64,000 nucleotides of DNA from an uncultured Clostridia bacterium (GTDB lineage: Bacteria; Bacillota; Clostridia; Christensenellales; UBA1242): NCBI GenBank assembly GCA_944350265.1, contig CALVOG010000007.1:1-64000 (forward strand), read 5' to 3'. Within the stretch, counting starts at the first letter, position 1, and each line of letters opens with the position of its first letter. Of this stretch, positions 43,441 through 52,900 are shown in pieces. Position numbers and translations under genes: made by a program. The notes below the pieces were generated by a model. It saw only the letters and a list, made by a program, of their open reading frames with translations, did no database searches and had not been told where the DNA came from.

Positions 43441-44682
43441 ATGAAAAAAGTTGATACAAATTTATATAACACATTAAAGGAGCGTGGACTTCTTTATCAA
43501 TGTACCGATGAAGAGGCACTCAAAAAATTGCTAGAAAGTGGAAAACCTATCGCGCTTTATGAAGGCACTGACCCAACGGCGTCAAGTTTGCACATTGGTC
43601 ACTGCGTGCCATATTGCATTATGCGAAGATTTCAACAGGCAGGGCATAAGGTGGTGCTTTTGATGGGCGGAGCCACTGCGTCTATTGGCGACCCAACAGG
43701 CAGAAGTGAGATGAGAAAGGTGCTTGATAAAGAGACGATTGACGACAACATCGAAAAGATAAAAAACTCCCTCAAGGTTTTTCTCGATTTTGAAGGCGAA
43801 AACAAGGCGGAGATTGTCAATAATAAGGATTGGTTTGAAAATTTAAGTTATATCGACTTTATGCGAGATGTGGGCAGACACTTTAATGTCAACAAAATGC
43901 TGGCAAACGAAATTTATGCCAACCGCATAAAAGAGGGCGGGTTGACGCTTTTTGAACTTGGCTATATGCCGATGCAGGCATACGATTTCATCCACTTAAA
44001 CAAGGAGAAAGGTTGTGTTTTGGAGTGGGGTGGCGCTGACCAATGGGGCAATATTGTGGCTGGCGTTGAACTTGCGCGAAAATTAAACTTCGAAAAAGGA
44101 ACCAATATTGAACTTGTTGGCGCAACCAATCCGCTTCTTTTAACGCCTGAGGGGAAGAAGATGGGCAAGACCGAAAAGGGAGCGATTTGGATTGATAAGG
44201 ACAAAATTTCCGCTTACGATTTTTATCAAGGTATCTATCAAACACCAGATGCCTGCGTTGAGATGATGTTCGCTCTTTTCACTGATATTCCAATGGGCGA
44301 GATAAATGAACTTGTAAGCGCGGATATTGTGAAAGCAAAAAAGCGACTGGCATTTGAACTCACAAAGTTTGTGCGCGGTGAAGAGGATGCAAAGATTGCT
44401 GAAGAAGCGTCAAGCGCGCTCTTTTCGGGCGAGGGCAGTTTAGATAACGCGCCGACGTTTACCGTTGACACTTTGCCGGTGCAACTCAACGAACTTCTTT
44501 TCAATTCAAAACTTGTTCCAACCAAAAGTGAAGGTCGCCGTATGTGCGCACAAGGTGCCATTCAAATCAACGGAAATGTGGTGAAGGACTTTGCGTATAT
44601 GGTCACCGAAAACGATTTCAAAGACGGAGTTCTTATCCTAAAAAAAGGCAAGAAGAACTTTATGAAAATTGAAAAAAGATAA
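43441..44682 (+). CDS. tyrS: Tyrosyl-tRNA synthetase
   Basis: A class I synthetase that charges tRNA-Tyr. The 413-residue product has the HIGH motif in LHIGHC near residues 49-54, YMPMQAYDF and the GADQWGN segment of the tyrosine pocket, the KMSKS-type loop KMGKT near 239-243, and a C-terminal S4 RNA-binding domain (SEGRRMCAQGAIQING). GGAG precedes ATG 43441. No T-box leader is visible; the gene follows an acetyltransferase gene directly. Confidence 0.97.
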   Translation: MKKVDTNLYNTLKERGLLYQCTDEEALKKLLESGKPIALYEGTDPTASSLHIGHCVPYCIMRRFQQAGHKVVLLMGGATASIGDPTGRSEMRKVLDKETIDDNIEKIKNSLKVFLDFEGENKAEIVNNKDWFENLSYIDFMRDVGRHFNVNKMLANEIYANRIKEGGLTLFELGYMPMQAYDFIHLNKEKGCVLEWGGADQWGNIVAGVELARKLNFEKGTNIELVGATNPLLLTPEGKKMGKTEKGAIWIDKDKISAYDFYQGIYQTPDACVEMMFALFTDIPMGEINELVSADIVKAKKRLAFELTKFVRGEEDAKIAEEASSALFSGEGSLDNAPTFTVDTLPVQLNELLFNSKLVPTKSEGRRMCAQGAIQINGNVVKDFAYMVTENDFKDGVLILKKGKKNFMKIEKR

Positions 44683-44716
44683 TAAAAAATAAAATAAGAA
44701 AAAAACAATAATTTTA

Positions 44717-44747
44717 AAAAATCGCATTTTTTATGCGGTTTTTTTGA
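44717..44747 (+). terminator. tyrS terminator
   Basis: AATCGCAT and ATGCGGTT form a hairpin with one wobble, followed by seven T. A ~60-bp copy of the region starting at 44724 recurs at 45991-46049. Confidence 0.7.
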
Positions 44748-44864
44748 TAAAAAAGTGAAAAAAACGTGATTTTTTAACAAAAATGGCGTGTTTTAAATAA
44801 AAAAATATTTAAAATCATTTGACATAGCGCTATTTTTTATCGATAATAAGATTAGGAGGTTTTT

Positions 44865-45752
44865 ATGAAAAAGAAAATTTTTGGTGTTCTTTTGGCTGGC
44901 GCGATGTGTCTGCCACTTGGGCTTGGGCTCAGCGGTTGTTGCGAGCAGAGTGAACAAAATCAGGGTGTAAAAGATATTTATGCTATGAGTGCGCTTTCGT
45001 CAGTTATGTATCTTAATGACGAAACTTCACTAAGTGGGCAAAACGCAACGGCGCGCCCAGATTGCTTCACGGAAAGCGAAGTGAAGAGTGTGCGTGACTA
45101 TTTTGAAATGTTTAACGGTATGCTTATCGGTGACGGGTTAAAGCAAGACGTTAGAAAAACAACGGCTGAAGATGAAACGTATGCGGAAAAATATTCCTAT
45201 TGTATGACCATCACACTGCCAAACTTAGACGGTCAAAAGGTGGAATATAAGATGTATTACGACGAAACAGAAGAGGAGATAGAGGACGGCGAGCACGAAG
45301 TTGAAGTGTCGTCAAAGATTGATGGTGTTATGCTTTTCGACGGAAAAGAGTTTGTTGTGCAGGGCGAACGTGAGTTTGAAAAAGAGGGCAGGGAAACCGA
45401 ATCTTCGATTGAGTTCATAACTTATGCTGTTGGTAGCCGAGAGGACTATGTTATGGTGGAGCAAAGTGTGGAAAACACCGAATTTGAGTATGAATACAAG
45501 ATTTATAGGGGTGGCGATAAGGTCAGTGAAGTTGAGGTAGAAATGGAAAAAGAGCGTAACCACACCGAGTTTGAGATTGAGTTTAAAAACTCAGCCACCG
45601 CTGGCGTTTACAAAATGTATAAGCAAGACGGCAAAGATGAATTTGTTATTGAGTTCAACACGCAAGATGTTAATGAAAAAATCTATGCCTCAATCAATGA
45701 GGACGGAGCGGTGACATTTAGATATTCGAACGGCTTTGAGGAAACTTTTTAG
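44865..45752 (+). CDS. Acidic surface lipoprotein, unknown
   Basis: A 295-residue exported protein. The signal ends in LSGC at residues 22-25, with lipidation at Cys25. The mature part is strongly acidic and beta-rich, with repeated EVEVE and EFEYEYK strands like an outer-facing beta sheet. No family is recognised. The promoter is TTGACA at 44819-44824 and GATAAT at 44842-44847 (17-bp spacing), and AGGAGG precedes the ATG. Confidence 0.83.
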   Translation: MKKKIFGVLLAGAMCLPLGLGLSGCCEQSEQNQGVKDIYAMSALSSVMYLNDETSLSGQNATARPDCFTESEVKSVRDYFEMFNGMLIGDGLKQDVRKTTAEDETYAEKYSYCMTITLPNLDGQKVEYKMYYDETEEEIEDGEHEVEVSSKIDGVMLFDGKEFVVQGEREFEKEGRETESSIEFITYAVGSREDYVMVEQSVENTEFEYEYKIYRGGDKVSEVEVEMEKERNHTEFEIEFKNSATAGVYKMYKQDGKDEFVIEFNTQDVNEKIYASINEDGAVTFRYSNGFEETF

Positions 45753-45826
45753 CCTCTAATATTAGAGTTGATAAGCCTTAAAATCGCAAAGCCAAAAGCG
45801 AGAAAATGGCACGAAAATGAAAAACT

Positions 45827-45856
45827 AAAATAGCGGGGAATTACCGCTATTTTTTG
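45827..45856 (+). terminator. Terminator after the acidic lipoprotein gene
   Basis: AAAATAGCGG and CCGCTATTTT enclose a 7-nt loop, followed by more T. Confidence 0.8.
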
Positions 45857-45990
45857 TGCTATAAAAAAAGTGAATATGTAAAATAAAACAACGGCGTTGG
45901 AACTGCTGGTAAAGTTGTGATTGTAGCAGTCATCGGTTGAGAAGAAATATTGAACACCGCGCGCAAAATAATGACATATGCGAAAAAAAT

Positions 45991-46049
45991 GCATTTTTAT
46001 GCGGTTTTTTTGATAAAAAAGTGAAAAAAATGTGTTTTTTTGACAAAAA
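45991..46049. repeat. ~59-bp repeat flanking the lipoprotein gene
   Basis: It matches 44724-44783 with few differences; both contain ATGCGGTTTTTTTGATAAAA followed by AAGTGAAAAAAA. The two copies bracket the lipoprotein gene in direct orientation. In the rest of 45753-46467, a small ATGCGC/GCGCAT hairpin at 46107-46121 and the 156-bp repeat are the only other features I see. Confidence 0.65.
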
Positions 46050-46212
46050 GTGAAGAAGTTTTGTGAGAGTTTTAAATTTTTAAGAGTGGGTAAAACCATT
46101 TAACTTATGCGCTTTGCGCATTACTATTACCTATTTTCTTAAGCAATTTTTTGCAAATAAGATAATAATTGTTTACAAAAAATCTACATATAAAAGGCCA
46201 AAAATAGTGTTC

Positions 46213-46368
46213 AAATTTATATTATCGGAAGTCGAACCAAGCGCGACGAAGTCGCATTTGAGTGAGACTGATGTTTATTCAAACTGTGATGGCGGGCAAA
46301 GCACGCTAAATTCGTTAGAATTTATTAAAATTTTGAGTTAACAAAATTTTAACATCACATAGTTTATA
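46213..46368 (+). repeat. 156-bp perfect repeat, copy 1
   Basis: It is identical base for base to 63156-63311. Internal hairpins are GCGACGAAGTCGC, AATTCGTTAGAATT and an 11-bp stem (TTAAAATTTTG with CAAAATTTTAA). Both copies point the same way and end about 100 bp before a gene start. Confidence 0.85.
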
Positions 46369-46467
46369 GTGCGTGCCGTTTTTATTTAAAAATCTGCTTA
46401 ATTTGGGTGACAAAATTTTAAAAAGGCTTTATAATTAAAATAAGTTAATCGAAAAGGAGGGGGAAGT

Positions 46468-47631
46468 ATGAAAGCATTAACTGGTTATAGCACAAATCAA
46501 AATGGCTATCTTGCTGGGCTTGAAGCGGGCAGGATGGCGGGCAAAAATTCCAGCGCAAAGTTGGTTTTTGCGTATATGAGTTGTGACTACAAAATTAAGG
46601 ATGTCATAAGGGGCTTGAAGGAGATTTATGATTGCCCGATTATTGGTAACACAAGTTTCACGGGCGTGATTATGCCGGAGGGATACATAGGTGGCGACAA
46701 GCCATTCGTTGGAATTATGGTTGTTTGCGATGCGAACCTTGTTGTTGGCGTGGGGTATGCAGATAGAAGGGCGTTTGCGGACGCCAAAGATGCCGGCGAA
46801 AGCGCCACTAAGCACGCTTATCTTATGACAAAAATGGATAGAGCGCCTGACCTTATGTATATGACCGCAAGCCCGACCGAAGAAGAATTTTTCCTTAAAG
46901 GTGCAAATCGCGTTATTGGCAGAGTGCCACTTTTCGGTGGGTCGACGGCGGACAACACGATAAGCGGAAATTGGAGTTTATACCTCGATGGAAAAATCAC
47001 CGGCGAGGGTGTGGCGGTTGCGTTATTTTACTTAAAAGGTGGTTTTGCTAACGAATTTACGGGCGCGTATAGAGAGACGGGCGATGTGGGAATAATCACC
47101 AAAGTGGAGGGCGCAAGGCGACTTGTCACAATCGACGGTGTGCCAGCGGTTAAAAAATACGCAAAATGGCGCGGTCTTAAGCCAAGCGAAATTATGGGCA
47201 ACAATCTTTTGAGTGCGACCATCACAAGTCCTCTTGGCGTGAAGGATAGGTTGGGCGATTTAGTGGCAATACGTCACCCGATGTTCGCAAACGACGATTA
47301 TTCGATGAATATCGGCGCAAATCTTGCAACAGGCACCGCGGTCATTCGAATGGAGGCAACGGTTGACGAACTCATTTCGTCAGTGGGCGAAACTCTTAAA
47401 AAACTCAACTCAAAACTCAAAAAGCCACCTATATTCTATCACCTCGTGCATTGTGGCGGTAGGCGCGCGGGAATTGGCGACAGAATTGGCGAAGTTTACA
47501 AAGAAATTAAGAAGAATGTGGGCGATGTGCCGTTTATTATGGAATTCACTTTCGGCGAATACGGCTATGTGGATGACGGTAGAAACACCACGGGTGGACT
47601 TATGCTTTCGTTCACCGCGTTCACAAAATAG
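46468..47631 (+). CDS. FIST-domain sensory protein
   Basis: A 387-residue protein with FIST N and FIST C domains, thought to bind small ligands in signal transduction. Family-like segments are LVFAYMSCDY and PIIGNTSFTGV in the first part, LFGGSTAD near 155-162, and GDVPFIMEFTFGEYG near the end. No signalling output domain is fused, so it may act through a partner. GGAGGGGG precedes the ATG. The aldehyde dehydrogenase gene follows 8 nt later, so they are one operon. Confidence 0.88.
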   Translation: MKALTGYSTNQNGYLAGLEAGRMAGKNSSAKLVFAYMSCDYKIKDVIRGLKEIYDCPIIGNTSFTGVIMPEGYIGGDKPFVGIMVVCDANLVVGVGYADRRAFADAKDAGESATKHAYLMTKMDRAPDLMYMTASPTEEEFFLKGANRVIGRVPLFGGSTADNTISGNWSLYLDGKITGEGVAVALFYLKGGFANEFTGAYRETGDVGIITKVEGARRLVTIDGVPAVKKYAKWRGLKPSEIMGNNLLSATITSPLGVKDRLGDLVAIRHPMFANDDYSMNIGANLATGTAVIRMEATVDELISSVGETLKKLNSKLKKPPIFYHLVHCGGRRAGIGDRIGEVYKEIKKNVGDVPFIMEFTFGEYGYVDDGRNTTGGLMLSFTAFTK

Positions 47632-47639
47632 GAGGTTTT

Positions 47640-49076
47640 ATGCAAAGTATTATCAATGGAAAATGGGCGGACGCAAGCGACAAATCGACGCTTGACATTG
47701 TTAATCCATACACCGGCAAGGTGCTTTACACAGTGCCAAATTGCACCGAAAAGGATGTTAATCGCGCGGTTGAATATGCGCAAAAATCGCAAAAAAAGTG
47801 GGCAAATGTGCCAGTGTGGGAAAAGGTGGAAATTTTGGAGCGTTTTTTGGCGCTGGTGAGAGAAAATCGTGCGGATATTGCAAAAACACTGTGCCTAGAA
47901 ACGGGAAAACCAATCACGCAGGCGTTTGCTGAGGTGGACAATATTTTCATCGCTTTCCCAGCGTTTATGGAGAAAGCAAAGCATCTTTATGGCAATATTA
48001 TTCCAGCGGGAACCGAAAAAGGGCAGGAAAAAACTCTGCAATTCACCGTTCGAGAGCCAATCGGCGTTATGGTGGCAATCATTCCGTTTAATTTCCCACT
48101 TGACCTTTTCGACCAAAAAGTTGCACCAGCAATTTTGGCGGGCAATTCGGTTATTGTTAAGCCACCGCACCAAAATCCTGGGGCAATTATAAAACTTGTC
48201 AAACTTATGCACGATGCAGGCTTGCCAAGCGGTGTTGTGCAAGTTTTAACGGGCGACGGCGCAAAAACAGGCGACGCGCTTGTTAAAAACGAGGGCGTTG
48301 AGGGCATATCCTTCACGGGTTCGGTGCCAGTGGGGCGAAGTATTTACGAAAAGGGCGCAAAACACCTTGCTCACGTGACGCTTGAACTTGGCGCGAACGA
48401 CCCTTTCATTGTTTTGGAGGATGCTGACATTGACCTTGCGACCCGCGAGGTTGTTTGGGGCAGAATGTATAACGCTGGGCAAGTTTGCGTGGCAAGCAAG
48501 CGCTTTATCGTCGACCGAAAGGTGCAAAAGGAGTTTGAAACCAAGGTTGTTGAAAGGCTGAAAAAAGTGGTTGTTGGCAATCCGCTTGACAAGAAAACCG
48601 AACTTGGCTCGCTGGTGTCGAGTGGGGCGTGCGACAAGGTGGAAAGGCAGGTGAAAGAAATTATCGCTGAGGGCGGGAAACTCCTTCTCGGTGGAAAGCG
48701 TGACGGCGCGGTGTATTATCCAACCGTCATCACAAACGTTCCAAAAACGGCAAAAGTTGCGCTGAATGAAGAGGTGTTTGGCCCTGTTGTGTCAATCATT
48801 CCGTGCGACGGACTAATGGAGGCGATTGAGATTGCGAACGCCACAGACTACGGGCTTGGAAGTGCGGTGTTCACGCGCGATATGAAGAAAGCGGTGTTTG
48901 TTGCAAAAAGTTTGCAAGCGGGTGGATGTGTGATTAACGGCGCAAGTTTCCACCGAAGTTTTGAGATGCCGTTTGGTGGGTATAAAATTTCCGGCATAGG
49001 CACTGAGGGCGTTATGTCAACCTTCGACCAAGTCACCAAAACAAAAACCATCACTTTGAAAAATATATTATACTAA
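47640..49076 (+). CDS. NAD(P)-dependent aldehyde dehydrogenase
   Basis: A 478-residue enzyme of the aldehyde dehydrogenase superfamily, close in form to succinate-semialdehyde dehydrogenases. Visible are IPFNFPLDLF and KPPHQNPGA in the cofactor-binding part, the catalytic glutamate in LELGAND near 249 and the catalytic cysteine in GQVCVASKR near 283. The substrate cannot be fixed from sequence. It is co-transcribed with the FIST gene, which might sense a related metabolite. Confidence 0.92.
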   Translation: MQSIINGKWADASDKSTLDIVNPYTGKVLYTVPNCTEKDVNRAVEYAQKSQKKWANVPVWEKVEILERFLALVRENRADIAKTLCLETGKPITQAFAEVDNIFIAFPAFMEKAKHLYGNIIPAGTEKGQEKTLQFTVREPIGVMVAIIPFNFPLDLFDQKVAPAILAGNSVIVKPPHQNPGAIIKLVKLMHDAGLPSGVVQVLTGDGAKTGDALVKNEGVEGISFTGSVPVGRSIYEKGAKHLAHVTLELGANDPFIVLEDADIDLATREVVWGRMYNAGQVCVASKRFIVDRKVQKEFETKVVERLKKVVVGNPLDKKTELGSLVSSGACDKVERQVKEIIAEGGKLLLGGKRDGAVYYPTVITNVPKTAKVALNEEVFGPVVSIIPCDGLMEAIEIANATDYGLGSAVFTRDMKKAVFVAKSLQAGGCVINGASFHRSFEMPFGGYKISGIGTEGVMSTFDQVTKTKTITLKNILY

Positions 49077-49134
49077 AATAAAGTTTAGGATAAAATTTTA
49101 AGTGTTAAAAATGCGCGGGAATATTAGCGCATTT

Positions 49135-49350
49135 TTTGCTTCGCTCAGAATGACCAAGCGCGCTTGGATGTTTGAGGCGTTTTTGGTTTAGCCGTGTTTG
49201 GTTGGTGGTAAGAGGAAGGATTAGACATTCGCGGGCAGGTGCTACGACGAGATTCTTCGCTACGCTCAGAATGACAAACAAGCCGACAGTCCTAACGGTA
49301 TATACAACAAAGTCTAACACGCGACACCTTAGAAAGTGGCAATGCCACTG
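49135..49350. repeat. Dispersed repeat copies after the dehydrogenase
   Basis: A fragment CTCAGAATGACCAAGCGCGCTT lies near 49144 (in two parts, CTCAGAATGAC and CAAGCGCGCTTGG). An ATTAGACATTCGCGGGCAG segment and a CTACGACGAGATTCTTCG copy follow at about 49249-49275, and a hairpin GTGGCAATGCCAC sits near 49337. The interval 49077-49429 holds no supportable gene. Confidence 0.7.
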
Positions 49351-49429
49351 TGAAAAATATTTTTTGTAATTTGTTAAATTTACTAGATTATTTTTTTCAA
49401 AAGTAGTATTATATATATAGGAGGGAGTT

Positions 49430-49654
49430 ATGGCAAAACACGGAAAAGATTATTTCGGCTGGAACAGAGTTCTTTCCATCATTCTTGCAATCATTCCTGT
49501 CACTGCTTTTGTTTTGGGCTTTGTGACAAGAATTGCTGAGGGAAAGATTGTTGCTGCAATCGTAAGAATTCTTTTAGGCTGGAATATAATTTGGATTGTT
49601 GACCTTGTGCTTATGATTGTCAACGGCTCAATTTGGCGTCTTATTGACTGCTAA
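49430..49654 (+). CDS. Small two-helix membrane protein
   Basis: A 74-residue protein with a strong AGGAGGGAG site. Helices lie at about 13-33 and 44-66. It is similar in style to small Clostridial membrane proteins with no known role. It stands alone with its own TATAT-rich promoter region and a terminator directly after. Confidence 0.75.
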   Translation: MAKHGKDYFGWNRVLSIILAIIPVTAFVLGFVTRIAEGKIVAAIVRILLGWNIIWIVDLVLMIVNGSIWRLIDC

Positions 49655-49663
49655 GAAAAGAAA

Positions 49664-49691
49664 GAGGCACCACAGCTTGGCGCCTTTTTTC
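49664..49691 (+). terminator. Terminator of the small membrane protein gene
   Basis: AGGCACC and GGCGCCT pair with one mismatch and are followed by TTTTTT. Confidence 0.7.
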
Positions 49692-49693
49692 TC

Positions 49694-49736
49694 AAACAAA
49701 AAAGGATTAGACATAATGCTAATCCTTTTTTTGTTT
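49694..49736. terminator. Bidirectional terminator
   Basis: AAAGGATTAG pairs with CTAATCCTTT over an extended stem with A-runs and T-runs on either side, so it can end transcription from both directions. It serves the giant surface protein gene on the minus strand. Confidence 0.7.
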
Positions 49737-49799
49737 AAATTTTGGTGGTAACTGACAATCTTTTAGTGACATTTTTAGTTCTTTTCGGCACAAGTTTTA

Positions 49800-49965
49800 T
49801 TGGTTTTCTTTGCATCGTTACTAGTTATTATGCTTTTGTTTTTTACAGATAGTTTTATTAAGTTTGTTTTCTTCTCTTCGTTATTAGTTTTATGCTTTTG
49901 TCTTTTGTTGATAGTTTTTTAAGTTTGTGTTCTTCTATTTGCCACTAGTTTTTAATGCTTACTTT
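49800..49965. repeat. ~62-bp T-rich tandem repeat, about 2.5 units
   Basis: Units containing TTATTAGTTTTATGCTTTTG and GATAGTTTT(A)TTAAGTTTG recur between the bidirectional terminator and the 3' end of the surface protein gene. Nothing else is visible in 49737-49982. Confidence 0.6.
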
Positions 49966-49982
49966 TACTTTTTTTGCTTATT

Positions 49983-52900
49983 TTAGTTGTTTTTCTTTTT
50001 GTTGTCAGTTTTAATATCAGTTTTGTTACTCTTCTTATCGTCAGTTTTCTTGCTGGTTTCGTTTTGTTCTTTCTTAGGCTCCGTTTTCTTTGTCAGCGCT
50101 CTTTGCTTTGTTTCAGCCTCGATTGCCTTTTTTCGTTCGAGCGAAAGGAGGTATTCAGGCGACTTAGCATTTTCAAGTTGATGTTTAAGAACGTCGATTT
50201 TTTCGCTGAGCACCGCACGTTTTTGAGCGAAGAGTTTGAATTCTTTTTCAGTTGCCTTGGAAAGTTCCTTTCCGTCATCCTTACGAAGGGCAACAACCTT
50301 TTCCTTATGTTCGCTTTCAAGGGCGCTAAGTTCATCTTCAAAACGCTTAATGTTTGCCTCAATCGCTTTCACTTCGGCATCTCTTTCATCCTCAGCCTCT
50401 TTTCTTATAGAATCTCTGTGGAGCGTTCCCTTGCGGTCATAAGTTTCTTTGCGTTTTGTTTCAATCTTCTTAATTTTTACCTTTCTTAAGAAGTAGCCAA
50501 CAACTGCAATCACAATGGCAAGCCCTGTGATGAGGGAGGCGATAAGAAGGAGCCAAGTGAAGTCGTCATTTTCTGGTGTTTCGGCTTCCTCACCTTCGCC
50601 TGTGTCCGAATCGGTGTCGTCGTCGGTGGAGTTCGTTACTGCATAAACGTGGTCAGAGTTCACATCGTAACCTTTTTCGTCCATCACTTCCTTGGCGTTG
50701 TCATAGCCCTCGCTTGCATTTTCGTCGTCGGCACTAATTTCGGTGAAGTTTAGGTCATAAACAACCATTGTGCCAGTGGTGTAGTAGTCATCGCTTTGAA
50801 GGGCGAGGTGTAAGGTTGCGGTTGCGTCCTCAGTTGCGCGAATGTGGAGGGTGTATTCCGCATATTCGTCATTCGAGATGAGGTTGGTCATATAATCGAA
50901 GCCAGATAAGCCAACAATCGCGCCGAAGTCGTTTTCGCTGACATCCACATCCTCATAACTCTCGTGCAAGAAACTTGTTTTAAGTTTGAAGGTGAGGGTG
51001 TAGTAATTTCCGCTTGTCAAGTCGAACTTATACACGCTGTCGATAACATAGGTGGTGCTTGATTTTGTGGTTAAAACGAATGCGCTCTTTTCGTCCTTAT
51101 TTTCGTCGTCGATGGCAAATTTGGTGTTGTCGAAATAGGTTGCATTCACAATTCCGCCTTGCTTTTGGTCGTCATAGCCAGAGGTTTTGTAGGCGCTTGA
51201 CGAGAAGTCTTTAAGGTCGGAGGAGATGTTGTTGGTTGGGAGGTTGGCGTAGAAATTCGTCATATCCACCTTGTTTTTGCCTTCGTCAAACTCGGTTTCT
51301 TCGATTGTGGAAAGGGCGAAATTGTCGAAATACGCGTAGCCTGAAACCTTTTCGTCCTCGGTGCCAAATTCAATTTGAATATAGCAATTTTCGGTGCCGA
51401 AGAAGGTTTTGAAGAGAATTTCATAAGAATTCCACCTCGACGCTTGCACGCCTTTTTCTTCGTAAAGAAGAACGCCATCCTCATTATAAATTAGAATGTT
51501 AAAGAATGCGTTAGCGCTGGAGTTTGCCGTCTTATAGTCGAAGGAGAGGCGGTAGTGCGAATTTGGGTCAAGGGCAAAATTTGCGCTCTTCACCGTTTGG
51601 TGGGTGAGGGAATTGTTGTTAAGCATTAAAATGTTGTTGTTATATTTGCTTGTTTCATCTGGGTCAAGAGGGTTGGTTGCTGAAGCCCAAAGATAAGGAT
51701 TTTCCGCGCCCAACTCGATGTTTTCCCTATATTTTTGTTGATATTTTTGATACTCACTTGCTTTTGTGTTGATTACGCCAGCAAAAGTTTTGCCGTTTCC
51801 GCTCTCAAAAGTCCAATCGCTTGGGGTGAGAGGGAAATTTTTGCTTTCGCCGGTTGTGTTGTTGAAGTTGCCGTTTGCAATCGACTGTTCAGCGGTGTTC
51901 TCGTTGATTTTAACGATGGTTGCGCTGTCCTCTTCGGCGGTTGCAAGTTCGCTTGCGGAAATTTCTTCCACTTTAATATCGTCGAACACCACGCATCCCG
52001 TTGCCGAAGTGTCGCTGGAGCCAACGCCAAGCACGATGTTGATTGAGGAGTTATAGATGTTCGACCCCTTCACATAGATTTCCATTGTGCCATAGGAATT
52101 GACGTAAAGATTTTCGCTGTTTGAAGTTGCCGAGGCGCTTCCGCTTGCGAGGGTGTAGGTGTTTTCAAGTGCTGGGTATTCGCTAAATATGTTTTCGTTT
52201 TCTTCAATTTTAAGGTAGGCGGTGCCGTCCAACTCTGAGATTTTGTAGTAAGCGGTGATTTTGTAGATTTTATGTGAGTCCACATTGATATCTTTCGACT
52301 TAACCTCAACATAGTTGTTTTTCGCCCAAAGAGCCATTGCGTTGTTGTTATCTTTAATTTCAATATTATCGCCATCGATAACCACTGTGGAACTTAGGTT
52401 TGAGCCGACGAAATCATAGCCAGTGGTGTTTTCGAAAGCGCTTTGAGAGTTAAGTGGAAGGATTTGGGCGTGTCCGCCACCACGTTTCTTCCAGCCACCA
52501 AGCCCAGAGCCATCTTCAAAGTTGAGGTTGGCGCCAGTTTCAATCGAATTATCCTCTTTGAAACTTACAAATTTGGTGGTGGAAATTTCGGTGGTTTTGC
52601 CATTGACCGAATATTCATACGTTGCGTCCTTTTCCGCCTTATATGTTTTATAGAAAAGGTTTTCGCTATACTGAGTGCCGTTTAGGTTGTCATAGAAAAC
52701 AACGCCTGTGCAACCAGCGTTCTCTCCGCCGAGCCAAAGTTCAAAATTAATCTCTTGTGCCTCGTCGCCAGTTGCGATGAAGAAGCGGAAGGTTTGCCAG
52801 CCGAGCGCCACAAATCTTTCATATTTAAGTTCAACATCCTTGCCGTCGTTATCCTTAAGCCCTTTGAGGTAGATTGAAGCAACTCCATACTCATTGAGGT

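Noticed and set aside
46114..46341. 75-residue open frame overlapping the 156-bp repeat
   Set aside because: Most of it is the repeat read as protein, it has no ribosome site, and the frame before the second copy differs.
46445..46470. GGAGGGGG run before the FIST gene as a third phase-variable tract
   Set aside because: It is the ribosome-binding site with only five consecutive G, not a promoter spacer.
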